Shown here one piece after another: positions 36,607 through 44,235 of a stretch of DNA of 64,000 nucleotides. Location of the stretch: the NCBI RefSeq assembly GCF_003201285.1, contig NZ_QICS01000001.1:272678-336677 (forward strand). The letters are read 5' to 3'. A program made the position numbers and the translations under genes. Under the pieces are notes generated by a model. The model made no database searches, was not told the origin of the DNA, and worked only from the letters and a program-made list of their open reading frames with translations. The DNA is from Lachnotalea glycerini. Its GTDB lineage: Bacteria; Bacillota; Clostridia; Lachnospirales; Lachnospiraceae. Each line of letters opens with the position of its first letter. The first letter of the stretch is position 1.

Positions 36607-37863
36607 ATGCTAGAGGTTGTTATTTTTTCAGGTGGAAGAGGTTCTAAAGCATTTGTGAAAGAATTGCTAAAGGATGAGTCAATTAAATTATCATTAATCG
36701 TTAATTCCTATGACGATGGGAAATCCACTGGTGAGATCCGAAGATTTTTTAATATGCTTGGCCCATCTGATATAAGAAAAAATCAGGAAAATTTAATGTC
36801 AAGTAACTTTGAATTATATAAGATGTGGTCTGAAATTTTTGCATTTCGATTTCCAAAGGATGTTCAATATAATCACTGCATATCTGTTATGCAGGCTTTT
36901 GCAGACGGTAAAACCAATATGATAGAGGAAATACAGATTGATGAGCCTAATTTGGTACAGTTGTTGAGAAAAATTATAGAACAATTTTTGACTTCACTGA
37001 AAACATATGAAAAAATAATTGGAAGAAAATTTAATTTTAGTGACTGTTCCTTGTCTAATTGTTTGTATGCAGGAGCTTTTGAACTTTTGGATAAAAGCTT
37101 TTACAAAACAATTGCGTTGTTTAATGTTTTATTACATACGCGTGGCGATGTCATACCAACAAACTTAGAAAATAAAAAACTGGTAGCAATACGTGAAAAT
37201 GGAGAAATATGCTATACCGAGGATATTATCGTAGAATTGCGTTCCAATGACAGAATTAAAGATTTATTTTTACTAGATAAAGATCTTGATCCAACGCTCA
37301 TTGAAAAGAAATTTACAACGCTAGAAGAAAAAAGTGATTATCTTCACAGAATTGAAAGCTACGTACATGGAACACCGGAATCTATCAAAGCAATTGAAAA
37401 TGCGGATATTATTATTTATGCACCCGGAACACAGCATTCATCCTTATATCCAAGTTACACAACAATTGGAATTCCGGAAGCAATCTATTCGAACAAGAAA
37501 GCTTTAAAAGCGTTTGTATGTAATATAGGTGAAGATTATGAGACTCCGGGATATGAAGCCAGTGAGTTTATAACAAGCGCATACAAATATTTAACAAAGA
37601 ATTGTAAATATAAAATTCCTATTTCAGAGCTTATTCATGTAGCCTTAGTGAATACGTCCCGTTCCCAGCAAAAAGAAGATTTTCGATATGTAGAAAATGA
37701 TTTTCAAAAACTTGAAGAATTACCAGTTGAGATTTTATGTGGAAATTTTGAATCCAACTCAGATTTGGGAAAGCATGATGCTCATAAAGCAATAAAGACC
37801 ATCGAAGAAGCCTATTATAAGAAATTTTATAAGAATTTTTACAATGAAACCAATAAGTATTAA
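36607..37863 (+). CDS. CofD/YvcK superfamily protein
   Basis: A 418-residue protein with an AAAAGGAGG site. The N-terminal loop IFSGGRGSKAF, then NSYDDGKSTGEIRR and GPSDIRKNQ, match the signature blocks of the CofD (2-phospho-L-lactate transferase) and YvcK (UDP-sugar binding, cell-wall metabolism) superfamily, where the DD pair and the PGDIR-type loop bind the phosphate substrate. A later block, IIYAPGTQHSSLYPS, corresponds to the second superfamily motif. It is about 100 residues longer than typical CofD or YvcK, so it is probably a distinct subfamily. No F420 biosynthesis gene is visible, so a CofD role in cofactor F420 is unlikely. The stop overlaps the start of the HAD gene by 20 nt. Function in polyketide tailoring or nucleotide-sugar handling is inference. 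Confidence 0.75.
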   Translation: MLEVVIFSGGRGSKAFVKELLKDESIKLSLIVNSYDDGKSTGEIRRFFNMLGPSDIRKNQENLMSSNFELYKMWSEIFAFRFPKDVQYNHCISVMQAFADGKTNMIEEIQIDEPNLVQLLRKIIEQFLTSLKTYEKIIGRKFNFSDCSLSNCLYAGAFELLDKSFYKTIALFNVLLHTRGDVIPTNLENKKLVAIRENGEICYTEDIIVELRSNDRIKDLFLLDKDLDPTLIEKKFTTLEEKSDYLHRIESYVHGTPESIKAIENADIIIYAPGTQHSSLYPSYTTIGIPEAIYSNKKALKAFVCNIGEDYETPGYEASEFITSAYKYLTKNCKYKIPISELIHVALVNTSRSQQKEDFRYVENDFQKLEELPVEILCGNFESNSDLGKHDAHKAIKTIEEAYYKKFYKNFYNETNKY

Positions 37864-38491
37864 TAAAAAATGTGCTATTTTTGATTTCGATGGGACAATT
37901 GCAGATACAAACAGCATTCATGCAAAAGCATTTCAAATGGTTTTTGAATTATTATATATTGATAATTTTCATTATGAAGAGTATATGGGGCGAAAGACAA
38001 TAGAGGTTTTTAAAGATTTTTTTCATACACATAATCTGAACTATTCTGAAGACAAAATCGTTCAGATGGTAAAGCTAAAGCAATCGTTAGCAAGAGAACT
38101 AATGCTGACGCAGTTAGTAAGCTATGATGGAGCAATTAGTTTTTTAAAATTACTAAAGCAGAAAGGAAAAATTTTAGTTTTGGCTACGTCATCATCTAGA
38201 GAAGGGGTCAGTGTAGGACTTAAAAAATTAGGAATCTATGAACAATTCGATTATATACTGACAGGCGATGATGTCAAAATGGCTAAACCTGATCCAGAGA
38301 TTTTTTTGAAATCACTACAACTTGTAAATGTAAAGGCAGATGAGGCAGTAGTGATTGAGGATTCATTAAGCGGTGCGTTAGCCGCACAGCGTGCAAACAT
38401 AGAAGTTATAATCGTAAATAATCGTAAAATGGGAAAAAGTTATTATTTTACCAGTTATTCAAAGCTGATAAATGAACTGATTCACTTGTAA
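37844..38491 (+). CDS. HAD superfamily hydrolase, beta-phosphoglucomutase-like
   Basis: A 215-residue protein. It has all HAD motifs: DFDGTIAD with Asp14 nucleophile and Asp16, ATSSSR (motif II), KMAKPDP with the Lys, and VVIEDSLSG (motif IV). A helical cap follows motif I, as in the beta-phosphoglucomutase/phosphatase group; phosphatase and mutase cannot be separated by eye. It starts inside the end of the CofD-like gene with little ribosome binding site, so translation is probably coupled. It may make or consume the sugar phosphate used by the GalT-like enzyme at 35582. Confidence 0.85.
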   Translation: MKPISINKKCAIFDFDGTIADTNSIHAKAFQMVFELLYIDNFHYEEYMGRKTIEVFKDFFHTHNLNYSEDKIVQMVKLKQSLARELMLTQLVSYDGAISFLKLLKQKGKILVLATSSSREGVSVGLKKLGIYEQFDYILTGDDVKMAKPDPEIFLKSLQLVNVKADEAVVIEDSLSGALAAQRANIEVIIVNNRKMGKSYYFTSYSKLINELIHL

Positions 38492-38498
38492 TAAATTG

Positions 38499-38553
38499 GT
38501 AACTAATCAGTACCCATATTACAGCGGAAATTAGGAAAGTACTGATTAGTTAC
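38499..38553. promoter_or_regulatory. Perfect 15-bp inverted repeat upstream of the AT-like gene
   Basis: GTAACTAATCAGTAC at 38499-38513 is exactly complementary to 38539-38553, with a 25-nt spacer. No T-run follows directly. It fills most of the gap before the AT-like gene and ends 34 nt before its start codon. It could be a regulator binding pair, a transcript-processing hairpin or the remnant of a small mobile element. Confidence 0.6.
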
Positions 38554-38587
38554 GTAAACTTAAAAAATCTTAGGGGGAATGTACTCA

Positions 38588-39553
38588 GTGAAAAGAAACA
38601 TAGTCTTTATGTATTCGGGACAAGGTTCTCAATATAAAAATATGGGACTTGATTTATATTATTCGGAACCCATCTTTCAATACTGGATGAATCAATTAGA
38701 TCAATATTTTATTAAATTCATAGGGAGTTCCGTGTTTGACCTGTTGTATGGGGATAAAGGAAAAAAAGAAAGTAATACATTAACACATACTCATCTTGCC
38801 ATTTTTATGGTCGAATATGCTGTTACCCAGGTTTTATTTAAACACGGAATCTATCCGGACTCTATCGTTGGTGTAAGTCTGGGTGAATTAACTGCATCCG
38901 CTGTAAACAATCGAATCAGTCTTTTAGAATGCATGGAAATGATCTATGAACAGGCACATATCATTACCAAATCATGTTCAAAAGCCAGAATGCTATCCAT
39001 TCTGGCTGATTCACAATTGTATCATTGTTCCAAAGAATTATATCTAAATTCTGAAATCGTTTCGAATAATTTTAAGGATAACTTTACAATAGCATTTCCA
39101 GAAGAGAAAGAAAAAGTAATTTATAATTTTTTAAAAATGAATCAGATTACGTACGTACCACTGGCAGTTGAATATGGATTCCACTCCTCCCTGATAGACG
39201 ATGGGAGAGAGCCATACCAGAAATACCTTGCCAAGAGGAATATAACATGGAATGAAAAGATACGATATAAACAGTATTCAAGTGCCTTGGTGGATCAATT
39301 AGATGATTTTTCAATGGATTATTTCTGGAAAGTAGTAAGAATGCCAATTGATTTTCAAAATACAGTGAAAAAGGCAATTGATAGAAATTACATTAACATT
39401 TTGGTGGATCTTGGTCCAAGCGGTACATTAGCTACTTCCTGCAAATATATATTTAATGAAGAAAATATATTGCCATATACTATTTTATCACCTTATGGAG
39501 GGGCGATGAAACATCTGGATTTATTATATAAGGAATTAGACATGCAGAAATAG
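38588..39553 (+). CDS. Free-standing acyltransferase homologue, probable acyl-ACP hydrolase
   Basis: A 321-residue FabD-fold protein. MKRNIVFMYSGQGSQ is the typical opening of trans-acting AT proteins; the GTG at 38588 is preferred because AGGGGG lies 10 nt before it but only 1 nt before the ATG at 38579. The nucleophile motif is GVSLGE (Ser97) rather than GHSLGE, and the catalytic His is His199 in EYGFHS. At the position of the FabD Arg117 that binds the malonyl carboxylate (25 residues after the Ser) there is Gln122 (MIYEQAHII). Loss of this Arg is a feature of the PedC/PksD acyl hydrolase group, which cleaves stalled acyl chains off ACPs, so proofreading is more likely than malonyl loading. 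A malonyl-specific AT is not seen in the window and would have to be encoded elsewhere. Confidence 0.85.
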   Translation: MKRNIVFMYSGQGSQYKNMGLDLYYSEPIFQYWMNQLDQYFIKFIGSSVFDLLYGDKGKKESNTLTHTHLAIFMVEYAVTQVLFKHGIYPDSIVGVSLGELTASAVNNRISLLECMEMIYEQAHIITKSCSKARMLSILADSQLYHCSKELYLNSEIVSNNFKDNFTIAFPEEKEKVIYNFLKMNQITYVPLAVEYGFHSSLIDDGREPYQKYLAKRNITWNEKIRYKQYSSALVDQLDDFSMDYFWKVVRMPIDFQNTVKKAIDRNYINILVDLGPSGTLATSCKYIFNEENILPYTILSPYGGAMKHLDLLYKELDMQK

Positions 39554-39568
39554 ATAGAAATAGTAGTC

Positions 39569-39600
39569 AAAGCGGATATTTCCAATCCGCTTTTCTACTT
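39569..39600 (+). terminator. Rho-independent terminator of the PKS operon
   Basis: AAAGCGGAT and ATCCGCTTT form a 9-bp perfect stem with a 7-nt loop, 15 nt after the AT-like gene, followed by TTCTACTT. The next gene is convergent, and the structure may serve both strands. Confidence 0.8.
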
Positions 39601-39617
39601 GCTGTTATATATATGCA

Positions 39618-40040
39618 TTACTTGTTAAGCGTTTCAATAAAATCCTCTAGATTCTTCTTATTCAGCCAGGTTTCTTGTGGTGGATTAGTAAATGCTGGCT
39701 TACCACCAAAGGATTTGATACAGCTTGAGTGACTGATCAGTTCGACTGGTATATTTTTATCAATTGTTTTTTGGAATGTATCAGGGTAAGCGTTACATAA
39801 GTAAATCTTCACTGTCTTAGTTAATAATAAATTTAAATTCTGCCTGATATAATTGAATACCGGTTTATATATTTTCCCCATATGTACACCTGCCCCAATA
39901 ATAATCGTATCATAACCCGAAATGTCAGGGGTACTCTGCTTCAGATTGTATATGGGACAATTGTCTAATTTTTTTGCTAAAATATTGGCGCATTCTTCGG
40001 TTGCACCAGACTTTGTTGCGTATAAAATAAGTGTCTGCAT
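39618..40040 (-). CDS. Flavodoxin-domain protein
   Basis: A 140-residue protein that opens with LILYATKSGATEECA, the FMN phosphate loop of flavodoxins, and continues with the alternating beta/alpha pattern (TIIIGAGVHMGKIYKP). It most resembles the short flavodoxin group that includes HemG-type protoporphyrinogen oxidases. It is the last gene of the minus-strand TetR operon, 3 nt after a small membrane protein. An electron-transfer role under stress control is plausible; the partner is not known. Confidence 0.8.
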   Translation of the reverse strand: MQTLILYATKSGATEECANILAKKLDNCPIYNLKQSTPDISGYDTIIIGAGVHMGKIYKPVFNYIRQNLNLLLTKTVKIYLCNAYPDTFQKTIDKNIPVELISHSSCIKSFGGKPAFTNPPQETWLNKKNLEDFIETLNK

Positions 40041-40043
40041 AAT

Positions 40044-40244
40044 TTAAGCCCCTTTCTTTATGCTGCGAAAACTAATGATTGTAAGTATGAATGTGATAAA
40101 GCAGAAAATTACGGATGCAATACCACAATTTATGTGGAAATTAATAGAGCCTGGTTGACCTGAATGGATCCATAAACCACATATCATAGTAGAGAATAAA
40201 AGTAATAATGTAATAATTGAGCTAATAATTGTCGCTATCTTCAT
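40044..40244 (-). CDS. Small membrane protein, two transmembrane helices
   Basis: A 66-residue protein with two hydrophobic segments (about 4-27 and 39-60) separated by a short hydrophilic loop with two His, and a basic end (RSIKKGA). It lies between the TetR gene (6 nt) and the flavodoxin gene (3 nt), so it belongs to that operon. I do not recognise the family. It may anchor or pass electrons to the flavodoxin, which is inference from position only. Confidence 0.7.
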   Translation of the reverse strand: MKIATIISSIITLLLLFSTMICGLWIHSGQPGSINFHINCGIASVIFCFITFILTIISFRSIKKGA

Positions 40245-40250
40245 TTGAAT

Positions 40251-40829
40251 CTACTCCTTTCTTTCGTTAATTAAATTATCAAGCAACTGGTCAATGAATT
40301 GATTTCTTGCCTTTTTATCATACAAATTAAAACTGCTGTACATACAAAAAGCTGTTGGGGCTATAGCAGCAACCTGCAAAGGTTGTAGAATTTGTAACGC
40401 GATAACTCGCAATTCTATTTCTTCTTTTTTATCCTTAAATATTTCTTTTAAAATAGGAATAATATAAAGCAACGCATGCATGTTTCCACTTAAAATATCA
40501 TGTGTAACCATAAATTGAGTCAATTTTTCGTTCGTCACCGCTGCATTACACAGTTCTTTCAACATAGTTTTTAATCGGTCACGAGGATTTAAATTTAAAT
40601 TTGCAGTTGGTTTCGAAAGATTAATCGCCATTTCTGCAAGAACATCCCTGACTGCTATACTTAACAAATTATCTTTTGAATTAAAATGATAATTAATGGA
40701 ACCTACTCCTACCTTTGCCCGCTTGGCAATCTGGCGTACCGTTATTTTTTCGATATCTGGAATTTCGTTCAATAGTTCGATCGTTGCCTTAATCATGCAC
40801 TGTCTTACATCTTTTTCGTTACGATTCAT
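40251..40829 (-). CDS. TetR family transcriptional regulator
   Basis: A 192-residue regulator. Its first 60 residues show the TetR helix-turn-helix (IAKRAKVGVGSINYHFNSKDNLL). The C-terminal region is helical and has no family-specific motif I can name. It is first in a three-gene operon with a membrane protein and a flavodoxin, and is divergent from the sugar/HMG-synthase operon. A palindrome overlaps its own -10 box, so autorepression is likely. It may also affect the divergent operon, but that promoter is more than 150 bp away. Confidence 0.92.
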   Translation of the reverse strand: MNRNEKDVRQCMIKATIELLNEIPDIEKITVRQIAKRAKVGVGSINYHFNSKDNLLSIAVRDVLAEMAINLSKPTANLNLNPRDRLKTMLKELCNAAVTNEKLTQFMVTHDILSGNMHALLYIIPILKEIFKDKKEEIELRVIALQILQPLQVAAIAPTAFCMYSSFNLYDKKARNQFIDQLLDNLINERKE

Positions 40830-40906
40830 TGCGATACCCCCTAATATTATGTCTTTTTCTCGTTTTGTAAAAAGCTGCCCTCCCTTATCGTTTTTTGAAT
40901 ATGTTT

Positions 40907-40918
40907 TGAATGCGTTCA
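40907..40918. promoter_or_regulatory. Candidate TetR operator
   Basis: TGAATGCGTTCA is a 12-bp palindrome with one mismatched pair. It touches the last base of the -10 box of the TetR promoter, a usual place for a self-repressor. Confidence 0.55.
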
Positions 40919-40946
40919 GTATAAATCGATATCATTAGTTTGTCAA
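40918..40946 (-). promoter_or_regulatory. Sigma-A promoter of the TetR operon
   Basis: On the minus strand, TTGACA (40946-40941) and TATACT (40923-40918) are 17 bp apart, nearly the ideal sigma-70/sigma-A consensus. The start codon of the TetR gene is 88 bp downstream. Confidence 0.8.
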
Positions 40947-41095
40947 TAGCCATATTTTCTTTAACACTTGCAAAAGTTTCCTTTTAAACTACAAAAATTA
41001 CCAATTCTATTGTCCAAAAATGGAAAAAAAATTAGAATAAAGAAAAGTGATGTAGAAATAAATAATGGAAATGGTAAAGAAATATTTTGTGAGTA

Positions 41096-41124
41096 TTTCA
41101 TAACTAAATAGTGGATTTTATAAA
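41096..41124 (+). promoter_or_regulatory. Possible promoter of the epimerase/glycosyltransferase operon
   Basis: TTTCAT and TATAAA are 17 bp apart, 72 bp before the TTG start. The match is modest. The rest of the 367-bp gap (40830-41196) holds the divergent TetR promoter and AT-rich sequence with no convincing ORF. Confidence 0.35.
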
Positions 41125-41196
41125 AGATGAATCTCATTGTTTAGCAAAAATAAGGGTTAGAGATTCCTGAGTTTTTAATTATAAGGAGGTATTATT

Positions 41197-42105
41197 TTGA
41201 AGGAAATTATGGTTGTTACAGGAGGAGCAGGATTTATTGGAAGCCATCTATCACAGAAGCTGTTGAATTTAGGATATATTGTAAGAATTATAGACAACTT
41301 ATGTCAGGGCAATCCAGATTATATCCCAGATGGAGCAGAATTTTATGAGGGTAATGTTTTAGATAAGGACTTGCTTAAAAAAGTTTTTACAGGAGCAAAA
41401 GGCGTTTTTCATATGGCAGCAATGAGTAAAGTAGCGCCATCCATCGAAAAAATTGAGTATTGTACGGAACAAAATGTGTTAGGAACATTGAATGTTTTAT
41501 TAATGGCCAGAGAATGTAAAGTACAAAAAGTAGTATATAGTGCCTCTTCAAGCTATTACGGAAACAGACAGGCACCACAAAATGAGGAAATGCTTCCAGA
41601 TCCATTAAATCCCTATGCACTGTCTAAATACGTTGGTGAGCAGTATTGTGAATTGTATACGGTTTTATATGGACTTCCAACAATCAGTCTGCGTTATTTT
41701 AATGTTTACGGAAGGAGGCAGCCATCAGAAGGTGCTTATGCATTGGTACTAGGTATTTTTCTAAAGAATCTAAAAGAAGGCAAGCCACTCCTTATTCATG
41801 GAAAAGGAGAACAGCGTCGTGATTTTATTCATGTAAGTGATATTGTAGAGGCTAATATCGCAGCCTTTAAAAGTGAAGCCAAAGGCATGGTTCTAAATGT
41901 AGGAAGCGGTAAGAATATATCCATTCAGGAACTAGCCGATTTAATTTCGAAAGATCAAATTTATGAGCCAAGACGTGCAGGGGATGCAGAAATTACACTG
42001 GCAGATATATCAAAAACAAAAGCAATTCTTAACTGGGTACCAAAAGTGTCAATTGAAGAGGGAATTCAGCAAATGATAGATGATACACGAAATGGTTATC
42101 TTTAA
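41197..42105 (+). CDS. NAD-dependent sugar-nucleotide epimerase/dehydratase
   Basis: A 302-residue short-chain (extended SDR) enzyme with the NAD loop TGGAGFIGSH at 8-17, an SSSYYG stretch carrying the active serine, and Tyr140/Lys144 of the YxxxK pair (NPYALSKYVGE). It resembles UDP-glucose 4-epimerase and related UDP- or dTDP-hexose enzymes. The TTG at 41197 is chosen because AAGGAGG ends 7 nt before it, whereas the first ATG (41209) is 19 nt away. It leads an operon with a glycosyltransferase, so it likely shapes the sugar donor for the polyketide. The exact sugar is not predictable. Confidence 0.9.
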   Translation: MKEIMVVTGGAGFIGSHLSQKLLNLGYIVRIIDNLCQGNPDYIPDGAEFYEGNVLDKDLLKKVFTGAKGVFHMAAMSKVAPSIEKIEYCTEQNVLGTLNVLLMARECKVQKVVYSASSSYYGNRQAPQNEEMLPDPLNPYALSKYVGEQYCELYTVLYGLPTISLRYFNVYGRRQPSEGAYALVLGIFLKNLKEGKPLLIHGKGEQRRDFIHVSDIVEANIAAFKSEAKGMVLNVGSGKNISIQELADLISKDQIYEPRRAGDAEITLADISKTKAILNWVPKVSIEEGIQQMIDDTRNGYL

Positions 42106-42136
42106 ATAAAATATTTTATAAGAAAGAAGGTTTTTC

Positions 42137-43393
42137 ATGGCAAAAATTGAAATTGTTGTTATCGGAACGCATGGGGAGGTAAGACCTTTGCTTGCTTTAG
42201 GAGTTGCCCTAAGAGATGCCGGACATGATGTGATTCTATGTGCTCCACCAAATGAAGAAAAGTGGATTCAAAGCTATGGCTTTAAATTTTATTCTGCAGG
42301 ATGTGATGTTTATCAGCTAATTAATGGCTTAAATAAATATATGGGGCATCCCATTGAGTTATTAAAAGCAGTTAAGGCTACTTTAGAAAATATTATCTGC
42401 GGTCAGTTTGAGTTGGTCAAAGAGGCAAGTGAAGGGGTTGATTTGATCATAGGAGGGGGAGAACCTTTCGCAGCACCTTCCATTGCAAAATATTTAAATG
42501 TACCATATATTTTTGTGAATTTAGTTACGCAATTTATGCCATCGAATCATTATCCACCAACTGTAATACCATGGCAGAATATGCCCAGATTTATGAACAC
42601 AATTGCTTGGAAACTGGTTAATTCTCTCATTAATCTGTCTTTGATAAAAAAGATAAATGAAAATAGAATAAAGTTAGGTTTAGATAAAATAAAGGATTTT
42701 TACGACTATTTTTTAAATAATATAGCTCTTTGTATTATAGCAATATGCCCTTATTTAGATGTATCACCGAAGTATAAGTTTAAGTATATTCAGACAGGAT
42801 TGTGGCAGATTCCAGAAGTTAAGGAAGAGGAACTAGAGCCGGGACTGGAAGTATTTTTAAAAAGCGGACCGCCCCCAGTATATTTTGGATTTGGAAGTAT
42901 GAGTGATTCAAATCCAAAAGAGACGATTAAGATTATTAATGAGACAATTAAAACACTTAAAATAAGGGCGTTAGTATCAAAGGGCTGGGCAGAATTAAGT
43001 GAAGATTTTGATTTCAAGGATGTCTATATGGTTGGTTTTGTTGAACATAGCAAATTATTTCCAAGAGTATCTTGTGTGGTTCATCATGGAGGACCCGGAA
43101 CAGTATACACCGCAGCTCATGCAGGGGTACCACAGGTAATCGTACCTCATATGCTGGATCACTATTATCAGGGTGATTTGCTCTATAAAAAGAAATTAAC
43201 ACCCAAAGCAATTAATCGTTCCAAGCTGACAAGCAAAAAGCTAACTCGGGCAATTCATGAGGCTATTACGAATCAAGAGTATATAGAAAATAATAAAAGG
43301 CTTGGTATACAGCTTCGCAAGGTGGATCAAGAATGTATTAAGAAAGCGGTAGAATCTGTTAATAAAGTGTTAAAAGACAAAGGATTGAGTTAA
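42137..43393 (+). CDS. GT1 (MGT/UGT-type) glycosyltransferase
   Basis: A 418-residue GT-B fold enzyme. The N-terminal acceptor half opens with EIVVIGTHGEVRPLLALG, as in sterol and macrolide glycosyltransferases. The C-terminal half has PPPVYFGFGSM and the donor-binding block VVHHGGPGTVYTAAHAGVPQ near residue 315, followed by DHYYQ. No signal peptide is seen; it should act in the cytoplasm on the polyketide or a late intermediate, using a nucleotide sugar. It sits between the epimerase and the beta-branching genes. A self-resistance role by inactivating glycosylation, as known for some macrolides, is also possible. Confidence 0.9.
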   Translation: MAKIEIVVIGTHGEVRPLLALGVALRDAGHDVILCAPPNEEKWIQSYGFKFYSAGCDVYQLINGLNKYMGHPIELLKAVKATLENIICGQFELVKEASEGVDLIIGGGEPFAAPSIAKYLNVPYIFVNLVTQFMPSNHYPPTVIPWQNMPRFMNTIAWKLVNSLINLSLIKKINENRIKLGLDKIKDFYDYFLNNIALCIIAICPYLDVSPKYKFKYIQTGLWQIPEVKEEELEPGLEVFLKSGPPPVYFGFGSMSDSNPKETIKIINETIKTLKIRALVSKGWAELSEDFDFKDVYMVGFVEHSKLFPRVSCVVHHGGPGTVYTAAHAGVPQVIVPHMLDHYYQGDLLYKKKLTPKAINRSKLTSKKLTRAIHEAITNQEYIENNKRLGIQLRKVDQECIKKAVESVNKVLKDKGLS

Positions 43394-43405
43394 ATAGGAG
43401 ACATT

Positions 43406-44170
43406 ATGGATTACCATACATTACGGGTACGTTATGAAGAACAGGTATGCTATATACAGTTTTATCGCCCAGAAGCCAATAATACAATTAACTACAGGAT
43501 GGTTATAGAATTATCAGAAGTTTTGAAAGAGTGTGATACGTCAGCTTCTATTATAATTTTAGAAGGACTTTCAGATGTTTTTTGCTTTGGAGCTGATTTT
43601 CAAGGAATTCATGATGATATGACCAGTCACACAGAGTCTGAGAACAACCCTAAGCTTTTGTATGAGCTGTGGCTTAAACTAGTTTATGGCCCTTATATAA
43701 CGATTGCTCATGTTCGTGGAAAAGCAAATGCAGGAGGCGTTGGATTTGTAGCTGCTTGCGATATTGTTCTGGCAGATTGTACCGCTTCCTTTTGTTTGTC
43801 AGAATTACTCTTTGGATTATATCCGGCATGTGTATTACCGTTTCTTATTCAAAGGATTGGATATCAAAAAGCAAACTATATGACACTTATGACACAGTCG
43901 ATCGGAGTAGAAACAGCATATGAGTGGGAACTGGTCGATGCTTATGATAAAAATAGTGAATCTTTATTAAGAAAGCACTTGCTTCGCTTGAAACGTTTAC
44001 AAAAGTCAGCTATTAAGCAATATAAAAGCTATATAAGCCAGTTACGTCCAAACTTGTATCAAGAGAAAGAAATGGCAGTCCAGGCAAATGTAGATTTGTT
44101 TAAAGATCGTCAAATCAGGGAATGGATTTATCAGTTTGAAGAGTATGGAAAATTTCCCTGGGATAAATAA
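43406..44170 (+). CDS. pksH: PksH-type enoyl-CoA hydratase (ECH1) of the beta-branching cassette
   Basis: A 254-residue crotonase-fold protein. FCFGADFQGI and AHVRGKANAGGVGFVAACDIVLAD are the characteristic blocks of PksH/BaeH, which dehydrates the HMG-ACP-like intermediate bound to the synthase. It starts 12 nt after the glycosyltransferase gene with TAGGAG, and is followed by the HMG synthase. Its decarboxylating partner (ECH2) is not a separate gene but the domain fused to the KS at 11342-16390. Confidence 0.88.
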   Translation: MDYHTLRVRYEEQVCYIQFYRPEANNTINYRMVIELSEVLKECDTSASIIILEGLSDVFCFGADFQGIHDDMTSHTESENNPKLLYELWLKLVYGPYITIAHVRGKANAGGVGFVAACDIVLADCTASFCLSELLFGLYPACVLPFLIQRIGYQKANYMTLMTQSIGVETAYEWELVDAYDKNSESLLRKHLLRLKRLQKSAIKQYKSYISQLRPNLYQEKEMAVQANVDLFKDRQIREWIYQFEEYGKFPWDK

Positions 44171-44235
44171 TGAAAAGGAAATATATCAATAAAGCTAAAA
44201 AATAGTTATAAAAATACTTATAAGAAGGTGAAGAT

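Noticed and set aside
38499-38553. Inverted repeat as a rho-independent terminator
   Set aside because: The spacer is long (25 nt) and no T-run follows the second arm.
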